This document shows positions 1 through 11,100 of a DNA stretch of 64,000 bases, piece after piece; the first letter of the stretch is position 1; each line of letters begins with the position of its first letter. Under the pieces are notes generated by a model, which saw nothing but the letters and a program-made list of their open reading frames with translations, was not told the DNA's origin and searched no databases. The DNA comes from Pycnopodia helianthoides (taxonomy: Eukaryota > Echinodermata > Asteroidea > Forcipulatida > Asteriidae), in the NCBI GenBank assembly GCA_032158295.1, contig CM063254.1, positions 19,172,147 to 19,236,146 of the forward strand. The letters run 5' to 3'. A program made the position numbers and the translations under genes.

Positions 1-874
1 GCTGGGGGGGGGGGGTCCGGGGACAAAGATAAAGTCAACCCCCCCCCTTTTCGCTGGTTATCTTGATCCTTGAACCACGGATACAGAGCAAACCCCTCCC
101 AGTTTTTGATTGGTTCGGTACATTTATATGAATCTAACAAGAAAGCAGACATATTTAATGTTCTACATACATGGTAGGTGACACACCCTTCCCGGGTAAC
201 ACCCTTTCCTCCCCGAGGGGGGTGGGGTGGGGGCATGTTAAAAATGTCATGATCTGCCGATAAAAATTGGCTAGGACACCCATACTTCGATAGAGGGCGC
301 TATCACCTTTGAGGCCCAGCGGGCTGAATGGTAGATGGGTGATTGTTCTTCGCGATGGACAGATAACTATATTATTGTTATTGTTGTTTTAAACGATATT
401 TCAATGCTATCATTCTACAACAGAAATGTAAATTACGACAAGCAAATACAAGTTTGGTTGTCAATGGCAGAAAGTTTTGCCTACTTGATCTTTTCCGTAA
501 CCCTCCATAAATCCATTTTGACGGTCCTTGTTGATGAGACAAGATAGATTTATAGCAGCTCATTATAAAAAGTATGGGTTAGTGTTTTAGACGCCGACCC
601 CAGAACAGAATGTATTAACTTTGTGTTCGGTTTTTGTGGCATCCTCTTTGAACGTTTAGGGCAATAACCAAAATAATGTATTACTACATAAAACGAATGC
701 ATTCAGTGACAATTGATTTACATAGCCTAAAATGTGCCATGTCATAGCTGAGATTGAGTAATAAATAAACAAAAAACAGTCCATATCTCCTCAGTAAGGC
801 AAACCATGGAGGAAAAAAACCAGAATTGTTCTTCCTCCATGGTCAAACCAGAGGTTTGCAGCACTGTGTGATTA
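1..874. other. Upstream non-coding DNA, no gene seen
   Basis: The stretch contains G-rich and C-rich low-complexity runs near its start and around 210-235, and otherwise unremarkable AT-rich DNA. A short imperfect inverted repeat lies at about 804-843, where CCATGGAGGAA and TTCCTCCATGG pair. Reading frames are short and show no recognisable protein. I see no RNA gene. Confidence 0.6.
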
Positions 875-1345
875 CTGCACTAAGAGGTGCGCCCACTAAT
901 AGGGAGACAACAAGCGACCTCATGAATATTTTGTAGACCCTCAAAATATTCCACACTACTAGACAGATTTGAGAACCAAGGGGTATGCCTACAGTGTAAA
1001 CTTTTGCCCAATTGTGACTGGGGTCGTTGATTCCAACACGAAGTATTTTTTGGATGACCTAGGCCTAAAGAATTGTCCTATTTGCCGAGAGGTGTAGGTA
1101 AAGTTGTTCAAGATTGATGCTCGGACGTTTGGAAATTTAGACAAGTGTAAGGGTGTTTTTATTTGGAAGGAGAATAACTCGACGGTCCTTATATGGGACA
1201 ACCCATGTCGAATTGAGCAGAGGAAAACAGTTTATGAGCCAATTGACTATTTTCTCCTGATTGTAAAAAGATGTGAGACTTCTAAGTATATTTTAAAAGT
1301 ATTTTTGAATATTTAGTGTTTTGCACTGTATGCTAAGAGAGTTTA
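875..1345. repeat. Copy 1 of a ~470-bp direct duplication
   Basis: This segment is repeated, diverged but collinear, at about 2030-2512. Shared blocks include GAATAACTCGACGG, AATTGAGCAGAGGA and TTGTTCAAGATT. Both copies are in the same orientation, about 1.16 kb apart. No coding content is recognised. It could be an old segmental duplication or two insertions of one unclassified element. Confidence 0.75.
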
Positions 1346-1605
1346 TTTAAGAGGGTGCATTTTCAGCGGACTGGGACTAATTCTACGGAGTCCTTGACGG
1401 GTCATCTTATTAGCTGAGTTCCCGAGACAGTTACCACAGAGTGACGACACCCTCTGGTAAATGTTCACACAGTCCTCAGACAAAGATTTCGATGATGTGA
1501 CGACATCCTGCCACCAAGATGTCGACTTTAAAAGATCAATTATTTCGTGTTGTCGACATCTTAAAAAGTAGCATCGGCTTGTCCAAGGATTTGTCTGAGG
1601 GTTTG

Positions 1606-1760
1606 GATGGCACATCTAAAGCTCCTTAGCAATGATCTCACGATCTTGTGTAGGAGTCAGATGGCACATCTGAAGCTCCTTAGCGATAACTTCAAAATCG
1701 TGTTTAGGAGTTGGATGGCACATCTCAAGCTCCGTAGCGTTGACCTCACGATCTTGTTTT
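1606..1760 (+). repeat. 54-bp minisatellite, 3 copies
   Basis: Three copies of a 54-bp unit start at 1606, 1660 and 1714, each beginning GATGGCACATCT. Because 54 is a multiple of three, the frame stays open and encodes an 18-residue repeat beginning MAHLKL. There is no sign that it is translated. It lies between the two copies of the 470-bp duplication. Confidence 0.75.
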
Positions 1761-2029
1761 GCTCTACTCGGCGTGGCTGCCGGGACTACGCCGGTCCTGG
1801 TCAGGAATTCCTCTCTGATCCGGAAATAATTCTTGTTTGGATGTTCGGATTAACCGGATTAAACAAACGGATTTGTCAACATGAAGCCGTCTCGGTTACC
1901 CTTTATGGTCTTGGTTGATACATAAGTCTAACCAATAATTTCAAAATAAACATAGGCGGCGAGAATGCTGAAACATCCAACAGTCGTTTTCTTCTCCAAC
2001 TTGGGTACGCACATAGAGCAAGGTCCTTA

Positions 2030-2512
2030 TACGAGTGCACCCCAATAAAGAGGGTTGGGGGAGGGGAGACCGACGGCCTCGTGAATGTTTTGTAGCCCCT
2101 CAAAATATTCTGTACTAGAAAGATTTTAGAGCCAAATAAAAGGGTTACAGTGTTCAGATTTTGCCTTATTATTGTGACCTGGGGGTTGTTGACTTCCAAC
2201 TTGAAGTAGGCCTATTTTAGATGACATAGGCCCTGAAAAGTAGTCCTATTTGCCGTAACGTAATTTGTTCAAGATTAATGCTCGAACGCTTGGAAATTTA
2301 CACAAGTGTAGGAGTGTTTTATGATTTGGAGGGAGAATAACTCGACGGGCCTTGGGATAACCCGTGTCAAATTGAGCAGAGGATAAAAGTTGATGAGTCT
2401 ATGGATGTTTTTCTCTTTACTGTTAAAAGCTGTGAGACCTCTAAGTATTTTTAAAAGTATTTTTGTAATCATTTTTTTGCCCTGTATGCTTTCTATGGGA
2501 GTTTATTTAGTG
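2030..2512. repeat. Copy 2 of the ~470-bp direct duplication
   Basis: This is the partner of the segment at 875-1345, in the same orientation, with many substitutions and small indels. Homology runs from the GAGTGCACCCC region through the end of the TTTAAAAGTATTTTT stretch and a little beyond. Confidence 0.75.
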
Positions 2513-2720
2513 GGGTACACCCTTGCTGTAAAGTACACTACAGTCTGGCTCATCACCCAAACCATGGAACTGTTTCCAATCCCGTAAATTGAAGACTTCT
2601 CTTTGTTATCCCAGTATTTGGACTTAGTTTTGTTCACGAAAGCGAAGCGAGGACGTACTCGCTCTGTCAAAACACCCGGATCCCTTTTGTCAGAGTCCCA
2701 AGTTTCAACGGGTAGACACG

Positions 2721-2722
<2 letters not shown>

Positions 2723-2769
<47 letters not shown>

Positions 2770-2923
2770 CCTTACGGATCCGGTTTGTGGGGTACTGCTA
2801 TTGTTGTTCTATTATTCCCTTTTCTGAAGAATTCCCTTGTGGGGCCCAATTGTTCCTATTGAAATGACCTTGTGGGGTCCATTGTTCCATTGTTGTCAGG
2901 ACCCCACATATGCCCTTCTGTGT

Positions 2924-2962
<39 letters not shown>
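2723..2962. repeat. Paired CA microsatellites flanking a short hairpin
   Basis: A (CA) run at 2723-2768 and a second CA/TG run at about 2926-2962 flank about 155 bp. That interval contains GTGGGGTCC and GGACCCCAC, which can pair. The arrangement looks like one compound repeat, but I do not recognise the family. Confidence 0.8.
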
Positions 2963-2964
<2 letters not shown>

Positions 2965-3064
2965 ACCCAAAGATGAAACATGGTTACTGTGACGAGTCGA
3001 GTCTTCACCGGCACGCAATTATTTCGCGATTTAGATTCACTCTCCGGCAATAGTGCTCAGTGCG

Positions 3065-3089
3065 CTTCTTCTTCTTCTTCTTCTTCTTC
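3065..3089. repeat. (CTT)n microsatellite
   Basis: About eight tandem CTT triplets, followed by a poly-C run at about 3100-3108. Confidence 0.9.
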
Positions 3090-3109
3090 AGCCAACCCCC
3101 CCCCCCTTC

Positions 3110-4160
3110 ACCACAAACCCTACAATTAGTGTCGGTTCGTGGCCATAAGACCAAACCGAATATCTCTAATATTTATCGAGCCCGGAGGTGAGGGGGGAAA
3201 GCAAGCCCTCTGTGCAGGATTAACCGCCATGTTTTACCGTTAATCAACGCTGTGTTCAATGGCAGTGATTCAATTAAACCCAATACAATTATTTAGGTTA
3301 TCGGCGTCAATGCTGACAGCTCCAATTGAGTTATCAACTCGTATTAATTATTTCGGCGCGCAAATCGCTTTGTGCGCGCGGGGATCTTTTGGCAAAACTG
3401 TTCCTCCGGCGTTTCGTAACAAATCAAATTGATATTCTTTGAGTATAGTCTCGAAACAGTCGGGTGTGCGCACCTCGCGACTACCAGACCCTGAGGTACT
3501 TTGGTAGTCGTTTTTCGAGGCTGATGGTGGCCATTCTTCTGTTAATATGCCGTTTGTATCAGGTTATAATTTGGGTTTTTGTTTTGTTAGGTCAACTTGA
3601 GGTCATTAAAGAAGACTAGGTCTATGGCAAGAGAAGACGATGGCGTACATGAAATTTTTTGAAAACAATTTATGGTAAAACAACTAGGTATGATTATTTA
3701 CAATATTCCTATAAGTAGTTCATCCTTCGACCTTACAATTAATTTTCCATCATTATTGATTTGCGAGACTTTTATATAGACCATGTGACCATGTTTACTA
3801 AAAGGAGTGACCTCGTCCGTCCCAGGGCCTTTCTGGCAGTCAAGATACGACACAGTTCATATGGGACATTTTACATTCTTTGTCATAATTTCCACATACA
3901 TATAAGAGTTATCGGACAGTGCAATCTCCATAAAATATGAAATTTAACATTTTCTTTCCATTGAGCAGTGAAAAAATCATGCCTGCAGGAAGTCCAGGCT
4001 CTATGGCTCTTTTGAAAACATGTGATGTCACAGGTCACATGGTCTTGTGTGACTTCTTTCTGCTTGAATAAAAATCAGTAAAGGTATTCTTTTTATCTAG
4101 AAATAACTGACTCTTTTATTTTAAAGGTCCACGCCAGCATCAAAAAATTGTCTAGTTTGC
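3110..4160. other. Non-coding stretch, nothing recognised
   Basis: AT-rich DNA with one more GC-rich patch around 3340-3480. No convincing frame, RNA gene or repeat family was seen. Confidence 0.5.
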
Positions 4161-4164
4161 GTTT

Positions 4165-4300
4165 TTAATTGTCTTGCCAACCTTATTCCCTATCATACTG
4201 TGGGGCCTTGGTTCGAATCCCACTTCGGGCCAGGTTGTTGTGGTGTGGGTTTCAGTCCTTAAGAGTGTTCAGAGTGTGGCACCTTTATGGGGGTCTCCGT
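4165..4300 (+). repeat. Possible tRNA-derived SINE fragment
   Basis: The stretch contains a B-box-like GGTTCGAATCCCA followed by a TGTGGGTTTCAGTCC segment. A similar segment follows tRNA-like heads near 48390-48450. No intact A box or cloverleaf is seen, so this is not a functional tRNA. Confidence 0.4.
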
Positions 4301-4324
4301 ACTGGATATTTTCCTCAATACACA

Positions 4325-4735
4325 TTAAAAACTTTTGGATCAGAATTGATCTGGATTCCGCGGATCCCAGGGTGTGGGGGAGATTGGGACCGATTTCACA
4401 AAGAGCTAACGTGATCTTAAGTGCAAATCCATCTTAGCTGCTAAGCATCGTGTGATGTCACAATACAAATCACTAATGGTAATACTGGCGACTCATCTCT
4501 AAGATGAATCGTTGTGCTTTGTGAAATCGACCCCTGGTTCATTTCTGGGTCAGTTTGACCCGGAGTCCGTGTCAAAGTGACCCGGAATCCAAACAAAATG
4601 TCAAGATTTTAACTAAATTCCTGGTCACATTGACACAGATTCTCAGTCGAACTGACCCAGAAATGGATCAAGCTCACCCTGGGACTTGCGGTATCCGGGT
4701 CACCTCTGACCCCGAGAGTATTTAGAGTGTGTGGC
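4325..4735 (+). repeat. GGGTCA-rich element, copy 1, split by a nested insertion
   Basis: Related copies are at about 38935-39135 and 40965-41310. The family is built of degenerate internal repeats such as GGTCAGTTTGACCCGGA, that is, GGGTCA half-sites and their complements. This copy is split by the palindromic insertion at 4386-4534, after which the element resumes with TTCATTTCTGGGTCAG and ends near GAGAGTATTTAGAGTGTG. It appears to be a non-autonomous DNA element, but no transposase is visible. Confidence 0.65.
4386..4534. mobile_element. Palindromic MITE nested in the GGGTCA element
   Basis: The ends are inverted repeats, CCGATTTCACAAAG on the left and CTTTGTGAAATCG on the right. The element is about 150 bp with no coding capacity. 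It interrupts the surrounding element, so it inserted later. Confidence 0.7.
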
Positions 4736-4871
4736 TTGCGGGTGAGGGTAGTTTCATTGCAACTGTCTTGTGTTGTTGTTGTTGACAAGTTCTAAATAAC
4801 AAACAAAATCAGCAAAGACACTGATTTTTAAGCGACTTCAACAGGTCACCATGGCATAACGTTCATTGTAG

Positions 4872-5112
4872 AAAACAAACAAACAAACAAACAAACCACA
4901 AACAAACAAACAAACAACAAACAACAAACAAACAAACAAACAAACAAACAAACACCCCAACAAACAAACAACAAACATGACAAACACACACAAACAAACA
5001 AACAAACAAACAAACAAACAAACAACAAACAAACAAACACAAACAAACAACAAACAAACAAACAACAAAAAAACCCAACAACAAACAACAAACATGACAA
5101 ACAAACGAACGA
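4872..5112. repeat. (AAAC)n tetranucleotide satellite
   Basis: About 240 bp of AAAC units with occasional AAC variants and short interruptions. The long open frames on the minus strand here are cysteine/leucine/phenylalanine artefacts of the repeat. Confidence 0.95.
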
Positions 5113-6779
5113 ATGATAAAGAAATCAACATTTGATGGTTTTGTGTGTGTGTTTGTGTGTATGCGACAGAAGGACCTTACGTGAACGACCTATATTTCCC
5201 GCTCGCTTGTAAAGTCTGGTTCATTCACCGTGAGGTGCGAGCCACAATGACTGGATGATTCAAACGGTTGTTTGTGACGATACTTTGGAGCCATTTCAGC
5301 CAATAGTCTTCAATACAGTTCCGATCTCACCAAGAAACATTCGAGTGGTCTCGTAAGCCAGTCCCGAGCAACGGCCCAGGGGATAGACCGCCGTAACAAT
5401 CACGCTGTCGACCCGGTCTCTAAGCACTCCACGCCCGGTCTTGTTTGCGCTACTCGACGCCAACTGATAACGCTCCCCCCGTCATTCATACGCCTATCGC
5501 CCTAGATAAACCAGCCTATCACATACGCAAACTAATTGCCATTTATTTTCTAATTTTCGTGTTGACTTAAGAAATTTTGGAGATAGCCTTTGCCCACACT
5601 ACTGGCACTGCATCGGGATGAGGGTTTTATCCGTCAACCCGGAGGGGCGAGTGGGGGTGGGGGACGCCGTCATGATAAAACTTTATTAGGGGGACTGCAA
5701 GCGGGCTTTGCACGGGTCGGTTAGCGGGTGTTTTAGGTTGTCTGTCCGGCGGTGTCAAGGGGGGTGCAGACTTGCTCCACTCCGGCCTGCCATGTTAGTA
5801 CCATACATTCACATTATACTGCTCGTCCACTTTTGTATCAAACAATCGCCATTTAAACTGACCAAAGTCCTTCCTCAGAAGAGGCCCCTTAAGTCAAACA
5901 AGATTTAGCTTTCTGATGTTGTACCGCTTTCAAAAAATCGAGGGCTCGGGTTGAATAGCGAGTCAATTTACCCCCGGATTACTGAAAATTATCCTCTTGA
6001 AGATGTGTTTACTACAACACAAGGGTGAAGAGTTCATGTAGGCTTTTTAGAGTCATACACAAACACAAACTACTAGGCTTATTGATATTAAGCAAAGAAT
6101 TGAGTGAGAAATGAACAAACAATGTCAGTCTACAATGCATAGCATTAGTTACTCATGGACAAATCTCGGCTGGGTTATAACACCACAGGTATGGTTTAGT
6201 GAAACCTTTCTCCAGATTAAAAAAAAAACAAATAAAAAATCTGCCGTTTTTTAAAGAAAAATTAACACGGGTCAAAAGGCCATTCCTTTATTAAACCCCG
6301 AATGTAATGATCATAAAATCATATGAAGTTTTTTCGGCTAAATCTATTTTGTTTTACATCGAAGGAGCTAAAATCATTGGATGAATAATCTGTACATTGT
6401 CGATAAAAAATAAAGTAAATTTTGAAAAGCTTGCGCGTAAGGTCAGCGTCCGTACCGTGAATTCTCAAACGCAGAAACATACAAAGGGAATATGGCAGTG
6501 TGCTTTATACTCAATTTGTCATTACCAACTTTAACCAATATTTATTTACTACCGCAATCCCTTTTTTTTTTTTTTAACCAAACTCATAATTTTTAGCAAA
6601 ATCATCTGCTGAAATATCTTCATTAGAAAAAGTAACAACTTCTTTAACAGCCTCGTCTTGATTTTAAGAAGACCTCTGTTTCTACAGCAAGACCGTGTCT
6701 TGAACAGAGACGATCTTCAACACCATTCTTCTGCAAAACAATCATTTTTTCACAGATTTTTTCCTAAATCGTCCTAAAC
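5113..6779. other. Non-coding stretch, nothing recognised
   Basis: The first ~700 bp are relatively GC-rich and the rest is AT-rich. No supported gene, RNA or repeat family was found. A 66-residue frame at 5708-5908 has no recognisable domain. Confidence 0.5.
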
Positions 6780-7080
6780 ACATCTTTAACACCAATATTC
6801 CCTCAACACCAACTTCTACCTTAACACCAACTTCTCCTTTAACACCAACTTCTCCTTAAACACCATCTTCTACCTTAACACCAACTTCTCCTTTAACACC
6901 AACTTCTCCTTTAACACCAACTTCTACCTTAACACCAACTTCTCCTTTAACACAAACTTCCCTTTTAACACCAACTTCTCCCTTTAACACCAACTTCTCC
7001 TTTAACACCAACTTCTCCTTTAACACCAACTTCTCCCTTTAACATCATCTTCTCCTCTGAAACCAACTTTTCACTTAACA
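6780..7080. repeat. 18-bp minisatellite, roughly 16 copies
   Basis: Tandem units of about 18 bp follow the consensus AACACCAACTTCTCCTTT, with some 19-bp variants. On the minus strand the in-frame part reads as repeats of GEVGVK, a collagen-like artefact of the 18-bp period. I do not treat it as a gene. Confidence 0.9.
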
Positions 7081-7303
7081 CCAACCTCTCCTGTAAAACA
7101 AATTTTCGTCTCATCGCCATTACAAAAAAGTAAAAATAAAAAATAAAATAAACATCAACATTTTTTTTCAAACAGTGTTGTCTGGCATCGGGTGTTTATT
7201 TTGTGTATGTATTCGATGTACATGAAATGTCTACACAGAGCTGAAATCTCATCCGATTTTGCTTATCATCGGGCAAATCAACGAATCGGTGATTATGGAT
7301 GGC

Positions 7304-7310
7304 TAGCGTG
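7304..7310 (+). promoter_or_regulatory. Candidate xenobiotic response element (TNGCGTG)
   Basis: TAGCGTG matches the AhR/ARNT core consensus and lies about 0.7 kb upstream of the AhR start codon. A match to this consensus is expected about once every 2 kb by chance on two strands, so it is suggestive only. Confidence 0.2.
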
Positions 7311-8018
7311 ACATCATTGCGCCTGCTCAGTACTGCATGTTCATCACCCACCATTGTTTGTGTGAAGGCTGCGCACAGCACACACGATGCATGCATGGCA
7401 GAATATACATTAGTCGCCGTACAGACCACCGCTCATCTAAATATGCCACACTCTCATTTTACTTATTTCTAACTTTAAAATCTCTTAATTTGTTCGTCAA
7501 TTTGAGATAAAAATTACGCAGGATGGATGATTGGGCTTAAGTGAGTGTCCATGATTCTTGATTTTCTTTATTAATGACGTCTGCTGGTGAAGTGTGGTTT
7601 TGTTTTCTTCTTCTTCAAGGGCCTTTTTGTGATCATCTTTGAAATTGTGTCAAGTGAGTCTTTTATAAACGTCATTTGCTTACAAGTGGGTGGAATTACG
7701 AAAGGTCAACCTAAACTGGAAAGGTCACCATCATGACGTGAACGACGCCCGCTATTGACGAGCCGAGCAAAAATACTTTGTATCCAGGAAAGAAACTATA
7801 GTGGAGCGCACAACGCGAGAGCAAAGCTGTTAATGAAGAGAGCCTGGCATCGTCTAAAGGGACTTGACTAAACTCTCAGGGACGTGTCTACGTTTATACG
7901 GAGGTGGACTCCGTGATTCCAAGACGGTCGGCTCCCCGAGCATATTGGCCCGACGACCCGGTCGCTCTGTGAGGTGAGCCCACCGCGGTGTGGATCGCTA
8001 AGAGCTGTCCGGCTAGCT

Positions 8019-8197
8019 ATGCTGAGTCGCCACGTCGGTGATAACTTCGTCCACGGGCAGCAAGCACGCCACGGCGGCACCGGCCCACTGTCCAACAACA
8101 CCGCCGCTACATCAGGGATGTCCCCGTACACCAGGCCGGCGCACCGGCAGCAGCAATCCGGGCTACGGTCGGCAGGCTCGTCCAAAATTGATCCAAG
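8019..8197 (+). CDS. AHR: AhR exon 1: N-terminal region and start
   Basis: The frame is open from 7917, after a stop at 7914. The first ATG in it is at 8019 (MLSRHVGDNFVHG). The exon ends with SSKIDP and a phase-2 donor, AAG|GTATGC. Joining it to exon 2 gives SSKIDPSFKSKRYRDKL, which places a Ser-Lys basic stretch where AhR proteins have their basic region. The local DNA is GC-rich compared with its flanks. The vertebrate RKRRK half of the nuclear localisation signal is absent. Assignment rests on frame, phase, donor and spacing, not on sequence similarity. Confidence 0.7.
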
Positions 8198-11100
8198 GTA
8201 TGCTATCACCACCTCACACTTTTGCTGGTCCCACTAAGTCTCACCTATCAGGCACAGCGCCTATTTTCATTCAACCTATTATTATTTCATCAATTGAGAA
8301 TAATTAGTGGCAACAAAATATTAAGGCAAAGCCTAACACGTCACGCCCGCAGGACAGCTTTTTATTTATTTAAAGAGCGTTCTAAAAACCCTAAAGTTTA
8401 GTTGCTACACGTTACCCGCGAGCTAATCACCGGCCATTTTCACGAACACCCCCCCCCTTTCCACACCATTGAGACCTTAATCTTAAGCAAGGGTTCGTTT
8501 CGTTCATTAACGGGTACTTCATACTTCCACGCTGGCTTTCATACACAAATTCCAACGCTGTACCTTTTTTTTTCACTTTGTATGTTATTCTCTCCCCGAT
8601 TCTCTCTTTATTAAACACCTGCCACCACCGTGTTTGGTGCCTGCCTTTCGCGGACCCCGTTCTCCTGTCGACGGTTATACGCGGTGATAAGCAGTTTCAA
8701 GTCGAAGCGGTACAGGGACAAACTACGAGAGCAGATCAAGGCGCTGGAGAATCTACTCCCCATCGACAAGGCCACGCTGCACCGCAAGCTGGACAGCCAG
8801 ACGGTCTTCCGGCTGGTCATCTCGTACTTCAGAACCAAAATATTCTTTCAAGGTACGTTCCACACCATAAATTGTCTCACTAAACATGGCGGTTTGTGTT
8901 GAATGCACGATGCAGTGCACTCTAATTGAATGCCTCAAATTGCTTATTAATTACAGTTGTTCGTACGGCGCAATACACCTGTAAGGTCACAACAACTTGT
9001 TCAAAAGGGGTTTTTAAACGGTGACAGGTGATTTATGCATACATTTCGAGTGGCTTTAAAGGTTGGGTCGCACTTTGGTAATGACCTTAAAATGTTTTGT
9101 GAGTAATTTCTATCTGAAAGCCTACTTGTTTTAAAGATAGTAATGGTAGTATTAAAGGCACTGGACACTATTGGTAATTACTCTGTAAAAATAATTGTTA
9201 GCATAAAAACCTACTTGGTAACGAGCAATGGAGAGCTGTTGATAGTATAAAACATTGTGAGAAACGGCTCCCTCTGAAGTAACGTAGTTTTTGAGAAAGA
9301 AGTAATTTCTCAGTAAAATATTTGAATTGATTTTGAGACCATACGCGTGAGGTCTCGAATCAGCAATCAAGCATCTGAAAGCACACAACTTAGTGTGACA
9401 AGGGTGTTTTTTCTTCCATTATTATCTCGCAACTTCGACTACCAATTGAGCTCAAATTTTCACAGGTTTGTTATTTTGTGCATATGTTGAGATACACCAA
9501 GTGAGAAGACTGGTCTTTGACAATTACCAAAGGTGTCCAGTCTCTTTAAAGCATCCTCGAAATGATTTCGTCTGAAGACCCCGTTGATAAGAAATTAGTA
9601 AAAGTATGTTGACAAATGTGGAATCTCCTATGAACTCACCTTAAGGCGAGTTTTGGAGATTCAAATTTTCGTGGTGTCCGTTTGTGAATGTTGACCTCGC
9701 TAAACGTGTACGGTTTCGACGTTCTTTACGAAAATATCGTGACAGTTTTTCTCTTTTGTTTTCTGAACAATTAGTCGCTGTTTTCAACTAAACCTTTCAC
9801 AGGTGACTTTTATTGTATCTTTCTTGATATTTTTGACAAAAAATCAGCTTTACGTTTACAGAAACAGATCTATGACCCTATACCTTTGAGTTGGAAAACG
9901 TTTTAAATACAAGTTCCCTTAAATTGAGCAGAGATATAATACTTTACAGTTGAAAACCAATATTTTTTGTCTATGTTTCGGTAAAAGTTTAAACACGTCG
10001 TGCCCGTAACAAATATTTTTGAAAACCTTGCATATAAATTTCATTCAAATAACAATCTTAATCAATTACTTACATGGCACGAGAAATAGTAAGCTTTTAA
10101 ACATCTATTTTACCTGGACTTTATTGATCAACAACTCCGACTACATCATCATAATTTAATTGGATTTTGTAATTTTTTTAACAAATCTGTTAAAAAGGCA
10201 CATTAAAAAGATTGTTGTTGTTCTGTCGGTTACCGGAACAAATAATCGCTGATATCTCTATAAAAAAAAATTGTTATACTATTCTTCGGATGAAAGCGTT
10301 GTCTATAAATAGCACAAAATAGTGCAAGTTAATTAAAGAAATCTAAAACAATTTATCAGGGCTCGATCAAAACTAAATTGAAGTAAGATGGATTATTGGT
10401 GCCAGTGGGAGAGTTGTTGTTGTTGCTGCTTGCTTTTGTTTGTTGTTTGTTGTTGTTTTTGTGGGGTTTTTTTTTTTGGGGGGGGGGGTCTGTATTGCAG
10501 TGCCCCAGATAGAGATATTACTCGGAATATTCGGTACTTGTGCCAAATTTGTAAAAAGTAAGTGTTTAAAAGGAACAACTTTAAATGTGTTTTTCGAATT
10601 TTCTTTAAAGCTATAATATAACAACCTTCATGAATTGAAGACATGTTTTAGCTAACTTTATCGAAAAACCAATTTGGCCTTTTCGTTGTCTACAGTGATA
10701 GCTTTCAGTTGGACATGTTAAATTCGTTTATAAAAAAAAAATTCAAACCAAAACAGACAGCTGCGGTTCTCAATTGAAGTTGTGAGAAATTCACTTCAAT
10801 TAGCGGAATAATTGTCCCCTGACGTTTGCAAAATCAGTAACCAGGGCCCAATTTCATGGAGCTCCTTAAGCACAAAACGTAGCTAAGCACAACAAAATTA
10901 TGCTTACCAGAACAAGGTTACCGGCCAAAATACCATGTCACATGTACAATTTGTGACTGGTATCCTGCTTATTTCTGCTTACCAGACAATTGTTAAGCAA
11001 TATTTTCTGCTTAAGCAGCTCTATGAAATTGGGCCATGGTCATGAAAGTCAATATCCTACGTTGACAAAATTATTCTTAGTTACAGTGCTGTTTTTTTTA

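Noticed and set aside
875..2512. LTR retrotransposon
   Set aside because: The direct repeats are too diverged, no TG...CA ends, primer site or gag/pol sequence are visible, and the interior is only ~680 bp.
4838..5131. Three overlapping minus-strand frames rich in Cys, Leu, Phe and Val
   Set aside because: They are translations of the (AAAC)n microsatellite in three phases.
6965..7171. Collagen-like GEVGVK repeat protein on the minus strand
   Set aside because: It is the in-frame reading of an 18-bp minisatellite with no start context or family match.
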